Assembly (NCBI RefSeq): GCF_023952475.1
Contig: NZ_JALHRX010000003.1
Location: 248,001 to 312,000 of the forward strand
Origin: Cupriavidus sp. WGlv3
Lineage (GTDB): Bacteria; Pseudomonadota; Gammaproteobacteria; Burkholderiales; Burkholderiaceae
DNA length: 64,000 nucleotides
Direction of reading: 5' to 3'
Of the stretch, positions 26,538-35,165 are shown piece by piece. A model generated the notes under the pieces. The model ran no database searches. It saw only the letters and a program-made list of their open reading frames with translations, and had not been told where the DNA came from. Position 1 is the first letter of the stretch. Every line of letters begins with the position of its first letter. Position numbers and translations under genes: made by a program.

Positions 26538-27647
26538 TCAGGCCTTGACGCGCCTGACCTGGCTGCCGCTGCGCAGCGTGCCGAGGTTGTTGCGCACGAT
26601 CTCGGCGCCGGCATCGAGGCCGGAGACGATTTCCACCATGCCGCCGGCTTCGTCGCGCAGGCCGAGTTGCACCGGGCGTTCCGCCAGCGTGTCGCGCTCG
26701 ATGGCATAGACGAAGGCGCGCTCGCCCTCGGTGCGCACCGCCGACACCGGCACCGAGACCACCGCGGCGCGCTGGCCCAGCACCAGCGCGCCGCGCGCGA
26801 ACATGCCCGCGCGCAATACCTGGTCGGCATTGTCGACGCGGACATAGACCATGATGCTGCGCGTGCCCTCGCTGACGGCCGGGTTGATGCGCACCAGCTT
26901 GCCGGCAAAGCGGCCGGCGCCTTCCACTTCGAGCGCCACCGGCTGGCCCACCGCGGCACGCGCCACGTCGGCCATCGGGATCGGCGCTTCCAGCTCCAGC
27001 ACGCGCAGGTCGACCACATCGACCAGGCGCGTGTCCGGCGACACCTTCTCGCCAGGCTGCACCGCGCGCGCGGCCACCATGCCGTCGAGCGGCGCCTTGA
27101 CCACGGTGTCGGCGAGCGACTTCTTTGTCACCGCCAGCCCGCCCTGGGTGGCGTCCAGGTTGGCGCGTGCCACCGCCAGGTCGGACTGGTACTTGTCGAA
27201 GGCGGTCTGCGAGATAAAGCCCTTGTCGACCAGTTCGCGGTTGCGTTCCCAGGTCTGGCGCGAGTTCTCGAACTGGCCCCGTGCGGCCAGCATTTGCCCG
27301 CGCGCCTGCGCGACACGCGCCTCATATTCGGTCGGGTCGATGCGCACGATGACCTGGCCGGCGCGCACCGGCTCGCCTTCGCGCACCAGCACCTGCTTCA
27401 CTTCGCCGGAGACCTTGGCCTTGACCGAGGCCTGGTTCAGCGCGCGCAGGCTGCCCGACAGCGGCAGCGACAGCTGCAGGTCCTGGCGCGCCACGCGCAC
27501 CAGGTCGGTCTGCAGGAATTCGACGATATTGGCGGCCGCAGCGCCCGCCTGCGGCTGGCGCGCGCTGCCGGCCTTGCGCACGGCCACCGTGGCGCTCAGC
27601 GCCAGGGCCAGGCAGGCGGCGGTGATCAGCAGGGTCTTGCGCTTCAT
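26538..27647 (-). CDS. RND efflux periplasmic adaptor (HlyD/MFP family)
   Basis: A 369-aa membrane fusion protein. An N-terminal signal or anchor (KTLLITAACLALALSATVAV) is followed by a lipoyl half, VKAKVSGEVKQVLVREGEPV, a coiled-coil hairpin, and the returning lipoyl half, VKAPLDGMVAARAVQPGEKV. Beta-barrel and membrane-proximal domains follow. It bridges the RND pump and an outer membrane channel. No lipobox cysteine is obvious, so it is probably a membrane-anchored or periplasmic form. The ATG at 27647 overlaps the TetR stop by ATGA. The 80-residue upstream frame was rejected because it lies inside the regulator gene. Confidence 0.92.
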   Translation of the reverse strand: MKRKTLLITAACLALALSATVAVRKAGSARQPQAGAAAANIVEFLQTDLVRVARQDLQLSLPLSGSLRALNQASVKAKVSGEVKQVLVREGEPVRAGQVIVRIDPTEYEARVAQARGQMLAARGQFENSRQTWERNRELVDKGFISQTAFDKYQSDLAVARANLDATQGGLAVTKKSLADTVVKAPLDGMVAARAVQPGEKVSPDTRLVDVVDLRVLELEAPIPMADVARAAVGQPVALEVEGAGRFAGKLVRINPAVSEGTRSIMVYVRVDNADQVLRAGMFARGALVLGQRAAVVSVPVSAVRTEGERAFVYAIERDTLAERPVQLGLRDEAGGMVEIVSGLDAGAEIVRNNLGTLRSGSQVRRVKA

Positions 27648-28468
27648 GTCGGGGTGCCGGGTCGCGGTGCGGCAGGGGCGGGATCGCCATCGGTAGCCAT
27701 CGCGGCGGCGCGTTGCGCCAGCATCTCGTCGCGGATCACTTCCCAGATATAGGGGCCGTGCTGCGGCGGCAGCGGCCGGTCGCGCGCTGCGCCGGCCGTC
27801 AGCCCGAACAGCAGCGTGTCGAGCAGGCCGTCGAGGAAGGCCTCGGGGTCGATGTCTTTCTCGGCGGTGGCGCGCAGCGCGCGCTGCCACATCATCAGAA
27901 ACACCAGCGGCGCGCAGATCAGCGTGGTGGTCGGGTTGGCCGGCAGCGCGCGGAACTCGCCGCGCGCCACGCCGCGCGCCAGCACCTTGGCGAACAGCTC
28001 GTCGCCCGGCACCATCACTTCCTGGTTATAGAAGCGGGCGATGTCCGGGAAGTTGGCCGACTCCGCCATGATCAGCTTGGTCAGTCCCGCCACCGACGTG
28101 GCGCCGATCAGTCCCCACCAGCCGCGCAGCAGTTCGCGCAACAGCTCGGGCGTGCTGCCCTGGTAGGCATCGACCAGGTCGGCGCCGCGCGCCAGTGCCG
28201 GCACCAGGTTCTCGCGCACCACCGACTTGAACAGCTCTTCCTTGTTGGCGAAGTACAGGTAGACCGTGCCCTTGGACACGCCGGCCGCCGCGGCCACGTC
28301 TTCGAGGCGCGTGGCGGCATAGCCGCGCTCGACGAACAAGTCCAGCGCCGCCGCCACCAGTTCCTGCGGCCGTGCCGCCTTGCGCCGGCTCCAGCGCGGG
28401 CTGTCGGCGTCCTTCGGCGCGTCGGCGGTTGACGTGGTCACGGCGGGTTTGCGAAGACTGCGGGGCAC
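27644..28468 (-). CDS. TetR-family repressor of the RND efflux operon
   Basis: A 274-aa TetR/AcrR regulator. The helix-turn-helix is at about residues 55-74 (RLEDVAAAAGVSKGTVYLYF), followed by NKEELF, the usual family transition. The ligand-binding C-terminal domain ends with a long tail rich in Ala and Pro. It is the first gene of a coupled tetR-MFP-RND unit, so it probably represses its own operon and is relieved by a drug-like ligand. The start is a GTG at 28468; another GTG at 28441 is possible. A 13-bp perfect palindrome lies 13 bp upstream of the start and is a good operator candidate. Confidence 0.88.
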   Translation of the reverse strand: MPRSLRKPAVTTSTADAPKDADSPRWSRRKAARPQELVAAALDLFVERGYAATRLEDVAAAAGVSKGTVYLYFANKEELFKSVVRENLVPALARGADLVDAYQGSTPELLRELLRGWWGLIGATSVAGLTKLIMAESANFPDIARFYNQEVMVPGDELFAKVLARGVARGEFRALPANPTTTLICAPLVFLMMWQRALRATAEKDIDPEAFLDGLLDTLLFGLTAGAARDRPLPPQHGPYIWEVIRDEMLAQRAAAMATDGDPAPAAPRPGTPT

Positions 28469-28481
28469 GAGGGGCGTCGAA

Positions 28482-28494
28482 AAGTTAATAACTT
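28482..28494. promoter_or_regulatory. Candidate TetR operator palindrome
   Basis: AAGTTA-A-TAACTT is a perfect 6+1+6 palindrome, A+T-rich in high-G+C surroundings, and lies just upstream of the TetR start codon. It is where an autoregulatory operator would be expected. No binding data are available. Confidence 0.45.
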
Positions 28495-28724
28495 GTGGGT
28501 CAGTAATGTAGATGAGGCCCTACAGGGGGTCAAGCAGGGGCATACACCAAGGCACGTCCGACCAGACCCGTTCGGCGTCATGTGATGGACGGTGCACGGA
28601 TTTTTCCTGCAACCGTGCCACGCTTACGGCGTTTTCCTTTTCTTACAGGAGGCCCGCGGCCCTTCGGGCACAATGTCGCCTTTGACCTGGCAGCCTGAGC
28701 GGCTGCCGCTCCAGAACCATCGTC

Positions 28725-29009
28725 ATGAGTTGCCGGTCAGACCTTTCCTGCCGCGCGGGCTGCGGCGCCTGCTGTATCGCGCCGTCGATCGCTTCGCCGC
28801 TGCCCGGCATGCCGGACGGCAAGCCGGCGGGCGTGCCGTGCGCGCAGCTGCTGCCGGATATGCGCTGCGCGGTGTTCGGCCGCCCGGACCGGCCCGCGTT
28901 CTGCGGCGGCCTGAAGCCGTCGGCCGAGATGTGCGGCGAGTCCCGCGAAGCGGCGCTGCAATGGCTGGCCCGGCTCGAGATCCTGACCGCGCCGCAAGCG
29001 TCCGCCTGA
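28725..29009 (+). CDS. YkgJ-family cysteine cluster protein
   Basis: A small 94-aa protein with an N-terminal C-x5-C-x2-C-C cluster ([10 protein letters not shown]), and further cysteines near [14 protein letters not shown] and EMCG. This is the pattern of the YkgJ/UPF0153 family, thought to bind zinc or iron-sulfur clusters; no reaction is established. [12 protein letters not shown] is a family feature. It starts at the ATG of MSCRSDLS. It precedes a lipoprotein gene by 60 bp on the same strand. Confidence 0.85.
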   Translation: MSCRSDLSCRAGCGACCIAPSIASPLPGMPDGKPAGVPCAQLLPDMRCAVFGRPDRPAFCGGLKPSAEMCGESREAALQWLARLEILTAPQASA

Positions 29010-29069
29010 GCGGCACGGCGCGGCATGACGCCTGGCAATCGTTCCTGAACTCCCGCAATCGGAGGCAAT

Positions 29070-29630
29070 ATGATCCGGACTTCCCGACGGCGCTGGCTCG
29101 CCGCTGCCGCCGCGGCCACCCTGGCCGTGGGGCTGGCCGCCTGCGGCGCCTTCCGCAGCGAGTACACGTTCTCGCAAAGCGAGCTGCAGGCGGCGCTGGA
29201 GCGCAAGTTTCCGTTCAACAAGCGCTACATGGAGCTGTTCGACATCCAGCTGACCAACCCGCAGCTGACGCTGGACTCCGTGCGCAATCGCGTCAACGTG
29301 CAGTTCGACGCCACCATCGACAACAAGCTGTTCTTCAGCCAGGCCCTGACCGGCCGCTTCGCGCTGGACAGCGGGCTGCGCTACGACGAGCCCACACGGT
29401 CCGTGGTGCTGCAGGATCCGGAGGTGAAACGCTTCGACGTGCAGGGCATGCCCGCGCAGTTCTCGCGCCAGCTCAATGCGCTGGGCGGCATCCTGGCCGA
29501 GCAGCTGTTGCAGGGCTATCCGCTCTATACCTTCCGCGAAGACCAGCTTCGCCTTGCCGGCACGCACGTCGAGCCCGGTACAATCACCGTTTTGCCCGAC
29601 GGCATCAACGTCAAGATCAACCGCCCCTGA
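29070..29630 (+). CDS. YceB-like DUF1439 lipoprotein
   Basis: A 186-aa predicted lipoprotein. The Tat-like basic start MIRTSRRRW is followed by a hydrophobic stretch and a lipobox, LAAC, with the cysteine at about residue 25. The mature part ([53 protein letters not shown]) matches DUF1439/YceB proteins, periplasmic lipid-binding-fold lipoproteins of unclear role. GGAGG lies five bases before the ATG. It ends 79 bp before uppP. Confidence 0.85.
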   Translation: MIRTSRRRWLAAAAAATLAVGLAACGAFRSEYTFSQSELQAALERKFPFNKRYMELFDIQLTNPQLTLDSVRNRVNVQFDATIDNKLFFSQALTGRFALDSGLRYDEPTRSVVLQDPEVKRFDVQGMPAQFSRQLNALGGILAEQLLQGYPLYTFREDQLRLAGTHVEPGTITVLPDGINVKINRP

Positions 29631-29709
29631 CCGGGGCGCATCGAACAACAATGCGGGCGGTCCGGCACCAGGCCGGACAACGCCCGTGACTACGTCTCAT
29701 TCGTTCCGC

Positions 29710-30591
29710 ATGGAAATCGCACTAGCGCTGAAGGCCGTGATCCTCGGCATCGTCGAAGGCCTGACCGAGTTTCTTCCCATTTCGAGCACCGGCCACCTGA
29801 TCCTGGCCGGCCAGTTGCTCGACTTCAACGACGAGAAGGGCAAGATCTTCGAGATCGTGATCCAGTTCGGCGCCATCCTGGCGGTGTGCTGGGAGTTCCG
29901 CGCGCGCATCGGCAAAGTGGTGCGCGGCCTGCGCGACGACCCGCTGTCGCAGCGCTTTGCCGCCAACGTGGTGATCGCGTCGGTGCCGGCGATCGTGCTG
30001 GCCTTTATCTTCGGCAAATGGATCAAGGCCCACCTGTTCAACCCGATCTCGGTGGCGCTGGCCTTTATCGTCGGCGGCGTGGTGATCCTGCTGGCCGAAT
30101 GGCGCGACGCGCGCCGCGGCACGGTCTCCCATCCGCAGGGCAACGCGCTGCTGGAAGCCGCCAAGGCCGGCGCACCACGCATCGAGTCGGTCGACGACCT
30201 GAACTGGCGCGACGCGCTCAAGGTGGGGCTGGCGCAGTGCTTCGCGCTGGTGCCGGGCACCTCGCGTTCCGGCGCCACCATCATCGGGGGCATGCTGTTC
30301 GGGCTGTCGCGGCAGGTGGCCACCGAGTTCTCCTTCTTCCTGGCGATCCCGGTGATCTTCGGCGCCACCGTCTACGAACTGTACAAGGCGCGCGCGCTGC
30401 TGAACGGCGACGACCTCGGCATCTTCGCGGTCGGCTTCGTCTTTGCCTTCCTGTCCGCCTTCTTGTGCGTGCGCTGGCTGCTGCGTTTCGTCGCCACGCA
30501 CGACTTCAAGCCGTTCGCGTGGTACCGCATCGCCTTCGGCATCGTGGTGCTGCTGACCGCGTACACCGGGCTGGTGTCCTGGCACGCCTGA
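29710..30591 (+). CDS. uppP: Undecaprenyl-diphosphatase
   Basis: A 293-aa polytopic inner-membrane phosphatase (BacA family) that removes one phosphate from undecaprenyl diphosphate to recycle the lipid carrier used by peptidoglycan, O-antigen and other glycans. Both family motifs are present: [17 protein letters not shown] near the N-terminus, and [10 protein letters not shown] in the second half, with eight or so helices. The start is the ATG at 29710; an open frame to 29476 overlaps the upstream lipoprotein and was not used. High activity also gives bacitracin tolerance in this family. It supplies carrier for the glycan assembly enzymes encoded earlier in the window. Confidence 0.95.
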   Translation: MEIALALKAVILGIVEGLTEFLPISSTGHLILAGQLLDFNDEKGKIFEIVIQFGAILAVCWEFRARIGKVVRGLRDDPLSQRFAANVVIASVPAIVLAFIFGKWIKAHLFNPISVALAFIVGGVVILLAEWRDARRGTVSHPQGNALLEAAKAGAPRIESVDDLNWRDALKVGLAQCFALVPGTSRSGATIIGGMLFGLSRQVATEFSFFLAIPVIFGATVYELYKARALLNGDDLGIFAVGFVFAFLSAFLCVRWLLRFVATHDFKPFAWYRIAFGIVVLLTAYTGLVSWHA

Positions 30592-30613
30592 GCAGGCTGT
30601 GACACAGGCAACA

Positions 30614-30641
30614 AAAAAGCGTGGCAGATGCCACGCTTTTT
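30614..30641. terminator. Bidirectional rho-independent terminator
   Basis: A 12-13 bp stem (AAAAAGCGTGGCA with TGCCACGCTTTTT) with a very short loop (AGAT once the last pair opens). It lies between the convergent uppP and trmB genes and can serve both. Confidence 0.9.
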
Positions 30642-30660
30642 CTTTGGGCGCTTGCAGCGC

Positions 30661-31446
30661 TCAGGCGCGCTTGCGGAACACCACGTCCCACACCCCGTGC
30701 CCGAGCCGCACGCCGCGCCGCTCGAACTTGGTCACGGGCCGGTAGTCCGGGCGCTCGGCAAAACCACCCGGCGCCGCCGAGGTGTTCTCCAGCAGCGGCT
30801 CGGCCGACAGCACTTCGACCATCTGGTGCGCGTACTCTTCCCAGTCAGTCGCGCAGTGGATATAGCCGCCCGGCTTCAGGCGCGCGGCCAGCAGCTTCAC
30901 CAGCGGCGCCTGCACCAGCCGGCGCTTGTTGTGGCGCTTCTTGTGCCACGGGTCCGGAAAATAGATGTGCACGCCGTCGAGGCAGTCGTCGGTCAGCATA
31001 TGCGCGATCACTTCCACCGCGTCATGCTGCAGGATCCGCACATTGGCCAGGCCGCGCTCGTCGATCAGCTTGAGCAGCGCGCCCACGCCCGGCTCATGCA
31101 CCTCGCATCCCAGGAAGTTGTCCTGCGGCCGCAGGCCGGCGATATGCGCGGTGGTCTCGCCCATGCCGAAGCCGATCTCCAGGATCGACGGCGCCTGGCG
31201 GCCAAAGGTTGCCTCCCAGTCCAGCGGCTGCGGCGTGTAGGGCACGATCATGCGCGGCCCGACTTCGTCGATGGCGCGTTGCTGCCCGGTCGAGGTCCGG
31301 CCCGCGCGGCGCACGAACGAACGGATGCGGCGCGGATGCGCAACGCCTTCAGGATCGACAGGAGAGGGGGCGGACGCTGGCACGGCGGCGCGGTCTGCCG
31401 GCTCGGCCTCGTCGGCCGGCCCGGTGCTGGGGTCTTGGGGAAGCAT
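30661..31446 (-). CDS. trmB: tRNA (guanine-N7)-methyltransferase
   Basis: A 261-aa SAM-dependent enzyme that makes m7G46 in tRNA variable loops. The SAM motif LEIGFGMGE is at 89-97, with CEVHEPGVG and the catalytic/tRNA motif [15 protein letters not shown] further on. The C-terminus TKFERRG...VWDVVF is typical. An acidic/Pro-rich extension of about 45 residues precedes the conserved [11 protein letters not shown] start. The ATG lies only a few bases after the U-tract of the tRNA-Gly terminator. The gene thus sits directly behind a tRNA gene on the same strand. Confidence 0.95.
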   Translation of the reverse strand: MLPQDPSTGPADEAEPADRAAVPASAPSPVDPEGVAHPRRIRSFVRRAGRTSTGQQRAIDEVGPRMIVPYTPQPLDWEATFGRQAPSILEIGFGMGETTAHIAGLRPQDNFLGCEVHEPGVGALLKLIDERGLANVRILQHDAVEVIAHMLTDDCLDGVHIYFPDPWHKKRHNKRRLVQAPLVKLLAARLKPGGYIHCATDWEEYAHQMVEVLSAEPLLENTSAAPGGFAERPDYRPVTKFERRGVRLGHGVWDVVFRKRA

Positions 31447-31452
31447 GGCAAC

Positions 31453-31498
31453 AAAAAAGCCGCCGGGCGGATCACCGTAACGGTGGCAAAGGCGGCTT
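31453..31498 (-). terminator. Terminator of tRNA-Gly, ending at the trmB start
   Basis: Read on the minus strand, AAGCCGCC (31498-31491) pairs with GGCGGCTT (31464-31457), followed by a run of T, with an inner hairpin CACCG-TTA-CGGTG between. It lies just after the tRNA and ends about 8 nt before the trmB ATG. It probably stops tRNA transcription and may also reduce read-through into trmB. Confidence 0.65.
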
Positions 31499-31512
31499 GT
31501 CTCGACTGGAAG

Positions 31513-31587
31513 TGGAGCGGGCGATGGGAATCGAACCCACGTCTTTAGCTTGGGAAGCTAAGGTAATAGCCATTATACGACGCCCGC
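31513..31587 (-). tRNA. tRNA-Gly (anticodon CCC)
   Basis: A 75-nt tRNA gene on the minus strand with CCA encoded. The acceptor stem pairs GCGGGCG with CGCCCGC, the D region contains TATAATGGCTATTA, the anticodon stem-loop is TTAGC-TTCCCAA-GCTAA, giving anticodon CCC, and the T arm contains GGTTCGATTCC. Discriminator base is U. It reads GGG glycine codons. Confidence 0.95.
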
Positions 31588-31655
31588 GAACCCGCGATTC
31601 TATGCGGGATCCCGGGGGGATGCAAGCGAGTGGCTGATGGGGCGCATTCAGCGCC

Positions 31656-31880
31656 TCAGGCCTTGTACGCGAAGTTTTTGCCGACCTCCTGGCTGATATA
31701 GCTGCACAGGCCGGATCCCGCCGTGGCGAGGCGCTTCATCTGTTCGACGTGGTGGCGGCCGGGCCTGCGGTAGTCATAGGTGTAGACGTGGTCGTTGTCG
31801 AAGCGGATCCGGATATGTTCCGGGCCAACTTCGTAGGCGACCACGCCCGAGTTGCCGCTGAGATTCCGGTAGGGCTGCAT
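31656..31880 (-). CDS. KTSC-like small protein
   Basis: A 74-aa cytoplasmic protein. VVAYEVGPEHIRIRFDNDHVYTYDY, followed by an alpha segment and a SGLCSYISQEVG ending, resembles the KTSC domain (small beta sheet plus helix), whose function is unknown. The KTSC tetrad itself is not intact, so the assignment is tentative. The start is the ATG at 31880; a longer frame to 32300 overlaps the LysR gene and was rejected. It lies between the LysR gene and tRNA-Gly on the same strand. Confidence 0.65.
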   Translation of the reverse strand: MQPYRNLSGNSGVVAYEVGPEHIRIRFDNDHVYTYDYRRPGRHHVEQMKRLATAGSGLCSYISQEVGKNFAYKA

Positions 31881-31942
31881 AGCTGCCAATGATAGGTCTT
31901 GTCTGGCGTGGCTGCTGGCCGGGAACCGGTCGCGTTGGCGCG

Positions 31943-32941
31943 TCAGCGGCGCCGCATCGGTGCCGAAGGCGCCCTGGCGTCCTGCGCGGCCGCCGCTTCC
32001 AGGGCTTCGCACAGCAGTGTCACGGCCGGCGGCGATTCGATTTGCGCCGGCGTGATGAAGACCAGGTGGCCCGAGGCAAACGGCGCGCGCAGCTGCACTT
32101 CGCGCACCATCGACAGGGCCTGGTAGTTGGCCAGCGCCGTCGCCGGCGCCACCGTCAGGAATCCGCCCGCGGCGGTCATGGCCAGGTTGCTGTGAAATGA
32201 CGCCGACTCGATATGCGGCACCGGCGGCAGCTGGCCATCGTCGAGGAACGGTTGCTCGAACACGTCGCGCGTGTGGGTGCCGCGCGGGGGCAGGATCCAC
32301 GGTCCTTCGTGAAGATCCGCCAGCGCGACTCCGCGGCGCCCGGCGAGAGGATGGCCCGGCGCGCAGACCACGGCCAGATGCTCGTCGCGCAAGCGCGTGA
32401 TGCGGGCGCTGGCCTCGAGCTGGCCGGCGTGGTCCTTTTGCAGCCGGCCCACGATGCAGTCGAGTTCGCCTGCAGACAGCATCGCGGTAAGCCCGGCGAC
32501 GGTATGTTCGCGTACCGCCAGGCGTGGCAGGCAGCCGCGCTCACGCAACCACGCTACGGCCCGGGGCAGCACGTCCATGCCCACCAGCGGCAGCATGCCG
32601 AGCCGGACCAGTGGCACTTCCGGCCGCGTCAGCAGCGCCTCGCCGGCCGCGTCGATCGCACCCAGCACCACGCGCAACCGTTCCAGCGCACGCTCGCCCG
32701 CAAGGCTCAGGCGGCCGCCGCGTGTGGTCCGTTCGATCAGCTTGCAGCCGAAGGCGAGTTCCAGCTCCTGCAGCATCTTGGTAACGGCCGGCTGGCTCAG
32801 GTGCAGCCGCTCCCCCGCCGCGGTCAGCGAGCCGCTGCGTGCCACCAGGTCCAGCAGGCGCAGGTGGCGGATACGCAGGCGGTCGATGCGGTTGGGCCAT
32901 GGCATTCCGGCATCCGTGCTTCTCGGGGTCGCGCGCGTCAT
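31943..32941 (-). CDS. LysR-family transcriptional regulator
   Basis: A LysR-type regulator of about 332 aa. The winged HTH is near the N-terminus (LRLLDLVARSGSLTAAGERLHLSQPAVTKMLQELE), followed by a two-lobed effector-binding domain. It is divergent from the Bug protein and CaiB-type genes, with 90 bp between starts, and so probably regulates them. The preferred start is the ATG at 32941; one at 32905 gives a shorter N-terminus and is also plausible. The ligand is likely a small organic acid or CoA-linked acid, by analogy with the neighbours. Confidence 0.9.
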   Translation of the reverse strand: MTRATPRSTDAGMPWPNRIDRLRIRHLRLLDLVARSGSLTAAGERLHLSQPAVTKMLQELELAFGCKLIERTTRGGRLSLAGERALERLRVVLGAIDAAGEALLTRPEVPLVRLGMLPLVGMDVLPRAVAWLRERGCLPRLAVREHTVAGLTAMLSAGELDCIVGRLQKDHAGQLEASARITRLRDEHLAVVCAPGHPLAGRRGVALADLHEGPWILPPRGTHTRDVFEQPFLDDGQLPPVPHIESASFHSNLAMTAAGGFLTVAPATALANYQALSMVREVQLRAPFASGHLVFITPAQIESPPAVTLLCEALEAAAAQDARAPSAPMRRR

Positions 32942-33031
32942 AGCAAAACGTGATGGCTTTATCAAAACTGGATAATTGTTTTGAATGGCCTCCTCCCGGG
33001 ACAATCGGGGCAAACCATGAAGGAGACTGCA

Positions 33032-34006
33032 ATGGAGGCCAATCCCACGCGCCGCCTGCTGCTGAAATCACTGCTGGCATTGCCGGCCGCCGCGCATGCT
33101 GCCCACCCCTATCCGAGCCGGCCGATCCGGCTGGTGGTGCCCTACGCCGCCGGCGGCGGGCCGGACATCCAGACCCGCAAGCTGGCCGAGCGGCTGGCGC
33201 ACGTGCTGGGCCAACCGGTTGTGGTCGAAAACAAGGTCGGTGCGGGCGGCATCCTCGCCGCCGAATTCGTCGCGCAGCAGCCGGCCGATGGCTACACGCT
33301 GATGCTGGGCGCTTCCACCCATGTCGCGCAGAAGCTGCTGCAGCCCGGCGCGAAATTCGACCCGATGGCGTTCACCCACATCATCCGCGTCGGCGTCAGT
33401 CCGTCGGTGCTGGTGGTCAGCGCCGGCTCGCCATACCGGAACGTGGCCGATCTTGCCGCCGCGGCACGGCGCGCACCCGGCACGCTCAACTACGCCTCGG
33501 GCGGGATCGGCTCGGCGGCGCATGTATCGGGCGCGGCGTTCGCGTCGGCGACCGGCATCGACGTGGTGCACGTGCCGTACAAGGGCTCGGTCGAGATCGT
33601 GCCGTCGCTGATCAAGGGCGATACCCAGTTCGGCTTCCCGGTCGCGGCCACGGCGATGCCGCAGCTCGCCAGCGGCAAAGTGCGGATGTTGGCAGTGACC
33701 TCGGCCAGCCGCGCCCCGGTGTTGCCGCAGGTGCCCACGTTGAACGAGGCCCTCGGCCGCAAAGACCTCGACCTCGATGCCTGGAGCGGTATCTGGGCGC
33801 CGCCGCGGCTGTCCGCGGCGATTACTGCGCGGCTGCATGCGGCAGTGATGCAGGCGCTGCAGGACCCCGCGTTGCGCCGGACCTATGCCGACATGGGCGC
33901 CGTACTCGCGCCGACGCCCACACCGGAGGCGTTTTCCCGGCTCGTGGCCGACGAGACCGTGCGCCTGCGCCAGGTCATCGACAAGAACCGCATCACCAAG
34001 GAGTAG
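33032..34006 (+). CDS. Bug/TctC-family periplasmic substrate-binding protein
   Basis: A 324-aa periplasmic binding protein. The signal peptide (RRLLLKSLLALPAAAHA) is followed by YPSRPIRLVVPYAAGGGPD, the Bug hallmark, then VVVENKVGAGGILAAEFVAQ, and NYASGGIGSAAHVSGAAF later. The family, much expanded in Bordetella and Cupriavidus, binds small carboxylates. I use the ATG at 33032, preceded by AAGGAG six bases away; ATGs at 33017 and 32981 are upstream. It is not next to TctA/TctB membrane genes, as is common for orphan Bug proteins. It is followed 2 bp later by the CoA transferase gene. Confidence 0.92.
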   Translation: MEANPTRRLLLKSLLALPAAAHAAHPYPSRPIRLVVPYAAGGGPDIQTRKLAERLAHVLGQPVVVENKVGAGGILAAEFVAQQPADGYTLMLGASTHVAQKLLQPGAKFDPMAFTHIIRVGVSPSVLVVSAGSPYRNVADLAAAARRAPGTLNYASGGIGSAAHVSGAAFASATGIDVVHVPYKGSVEIVPSLIKGDTQFGFPVAATAMPQLASGKVRMLAVTSASRAPVLPQVPTLNEALGRKDLDLDAWSGIWAPPRLSAAITARLHAAVMQALQDPALRRTYADMGAVLAPTPTPEAFSRLVADETVRLRQVIDKNRITKE

Positions 34007-34008
34007 AC

Positions 34009-35127
34009 ATGGCCATGAGCCTCACCTCACAAGCGGACTTCGCGCCGCTGGCCGGCATCCGCGTGCTGGATTTCTCGCACGTGATTGCCGGACCGTTTGC
34101 CACCTTCCTGCTGTCTCAGCTGGGCGCGGAGGTGACCAAGGTCGAGAACGCGGGCGGCGGCGACGTGATGCGCCGCGCGGGCAAGGGGCATGCCGCCTTT
34201 GTCGCGCTCAATGCCGGCAAGTCGTCGCTTGCGCTCGACCTGGCCGATGAAGGCGGGCGCGCGCATGCGCTGGAACTGGCCAGCCGTTGCGACGTGTTCG
34301 TCGACAACCTGCGGCCAGGCGTGCTGGAGCACTTCGGGCTGGGCTACGAGGCGGTGCGACTGCGTAACCCGCGCGTGGTCTATTGCAGCATCTCCGGCTT
34401 TGGCCGCGGGGCGGCGCAGTGGCACGGCCGGCCGGCCTATGACCACGTGGTACAGGCAGCCACCGGCATGGCATGGATGGGCGGGACCGAAGGCGACCCG
34501 CCGATGAAGACCGGCTTCCCGGTGATCGACGCCGCTACCGGCATGCTGGCTGCCTTCGCCATCGTGGCCGGCGTGCGCGAGCGCGAGCGCACCGGGCACG
34601 GCATGCTGCTTGATGTGTCGATGGCCACGGCCGGACTGCAACTGATGTATCCGATGGCATGCGATGCCATGACCACCGGCGGCGTGCCGGTACGGCAAGG
34701 CAACCAGGGCTATTCGGGCAGCCCGTCGGCGGATTTCTTCCGCACCCGCGACGGCTGGCTGGCAATTGGTGCGAACACGCCGAAGCAATTGCTGGCGCTG
34801 CTCGACGCGCTCGGCCTGGGCGAGCTGGCCAATGATCCGGCCTTGTTCGACACCCCGCTGGACGCGGCCGCCTTGCCCGCCTTCGTGCGCGCGCTCGATC
34901 CGGCGGCGCTCAAGCGGGCCATCGCGGGCGCCGTGGCGGCGGGGGCCGCGGCCGACCTGGAGCCGCGCCTGGCCGCGCTGGGCGTCCCGGCGGCACGCCT
35001 GCGCAATATCGCCGAGTTCGCCGCGGAGTCGATGGCCAATGGCAGTCTGCAGCCGGTGACACTGCGCGAAGGGCAAACCGAGGTCATGTCGCCGGGGCTG
35101 GGTTTTCGCGTGTACCGCCCGGGATGA
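34009..35127 (+). CDS. CaiB/BaiF-family CoA transferase
   Basis: A 372-aa class III CoA transferase. VLDFSHVIAGPFATFLLSQLGAEV at the N-terminus is the family signature, with VENAGGGD and the later RPAYDHVVQA and VIDAATGML; D174 is the likely nucleophile. Enzymes of this class move CoA between an acyl-CoA and a carboxylate. AAGGAG precedes the ATG, and the gene is 2 bp after the Bug gene, so both are one operon controlled by the divergent LysR protein. A plausible role is uptake and activation of one organic acid. The acid is unknown. Confidence 0.9.
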   Translation: MAMSLTSQADFAPLAGIRVLDFSHVIAGPFATFLLSQLGAEVTKVENAGGGDVMRRAGKGHAAFVALNAGKSSLALDLADEGGRAHALELASRCDVFVDNLRPGVLEHFGLGYEAVRLRNPRVVYCSISGFGRGAAQWHGRPAYDHVVQAATGMAWMGGTEGDPPMKTGFPVIDAATGMLAAFAIVAGVRERERTGHGMLLDVSMATAGLQLMYPMACDAMTTGGVPVRQGNQGYSGSPSADFFRTRDGWLAIGANTPKQLLALLDALGLGELANDPALFDTPLDAAALPAFVRALDPAALKRAIAGAVAAGAAADLEPRLAALGVPAARLRNIAEFAAESMANGSLQPVTLREGQTEVMSPGLGFRVYRPG

Positions 35128-35165
35128 GGCCCGGCGTATAGTGGCTGGCACGATGGCACACGGCC

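Noticed and set aside
23197-26709. A 1170-codon open frame on the plus strand opposite the RND pump gene
   Set aside because: It is antisense to a clear RND transporter. Its protein is rich in His, Arg, Gln and Asp with no domain, as expected from the complement of high-G+C codons.
32950-34008. A 350-codon extension that fuses a new domain to the CaiB-type protein
   Set aside because: The extra part is a shadow frame of the Bug gene. A normal ribosome site and the family N-terminus are at 34009.
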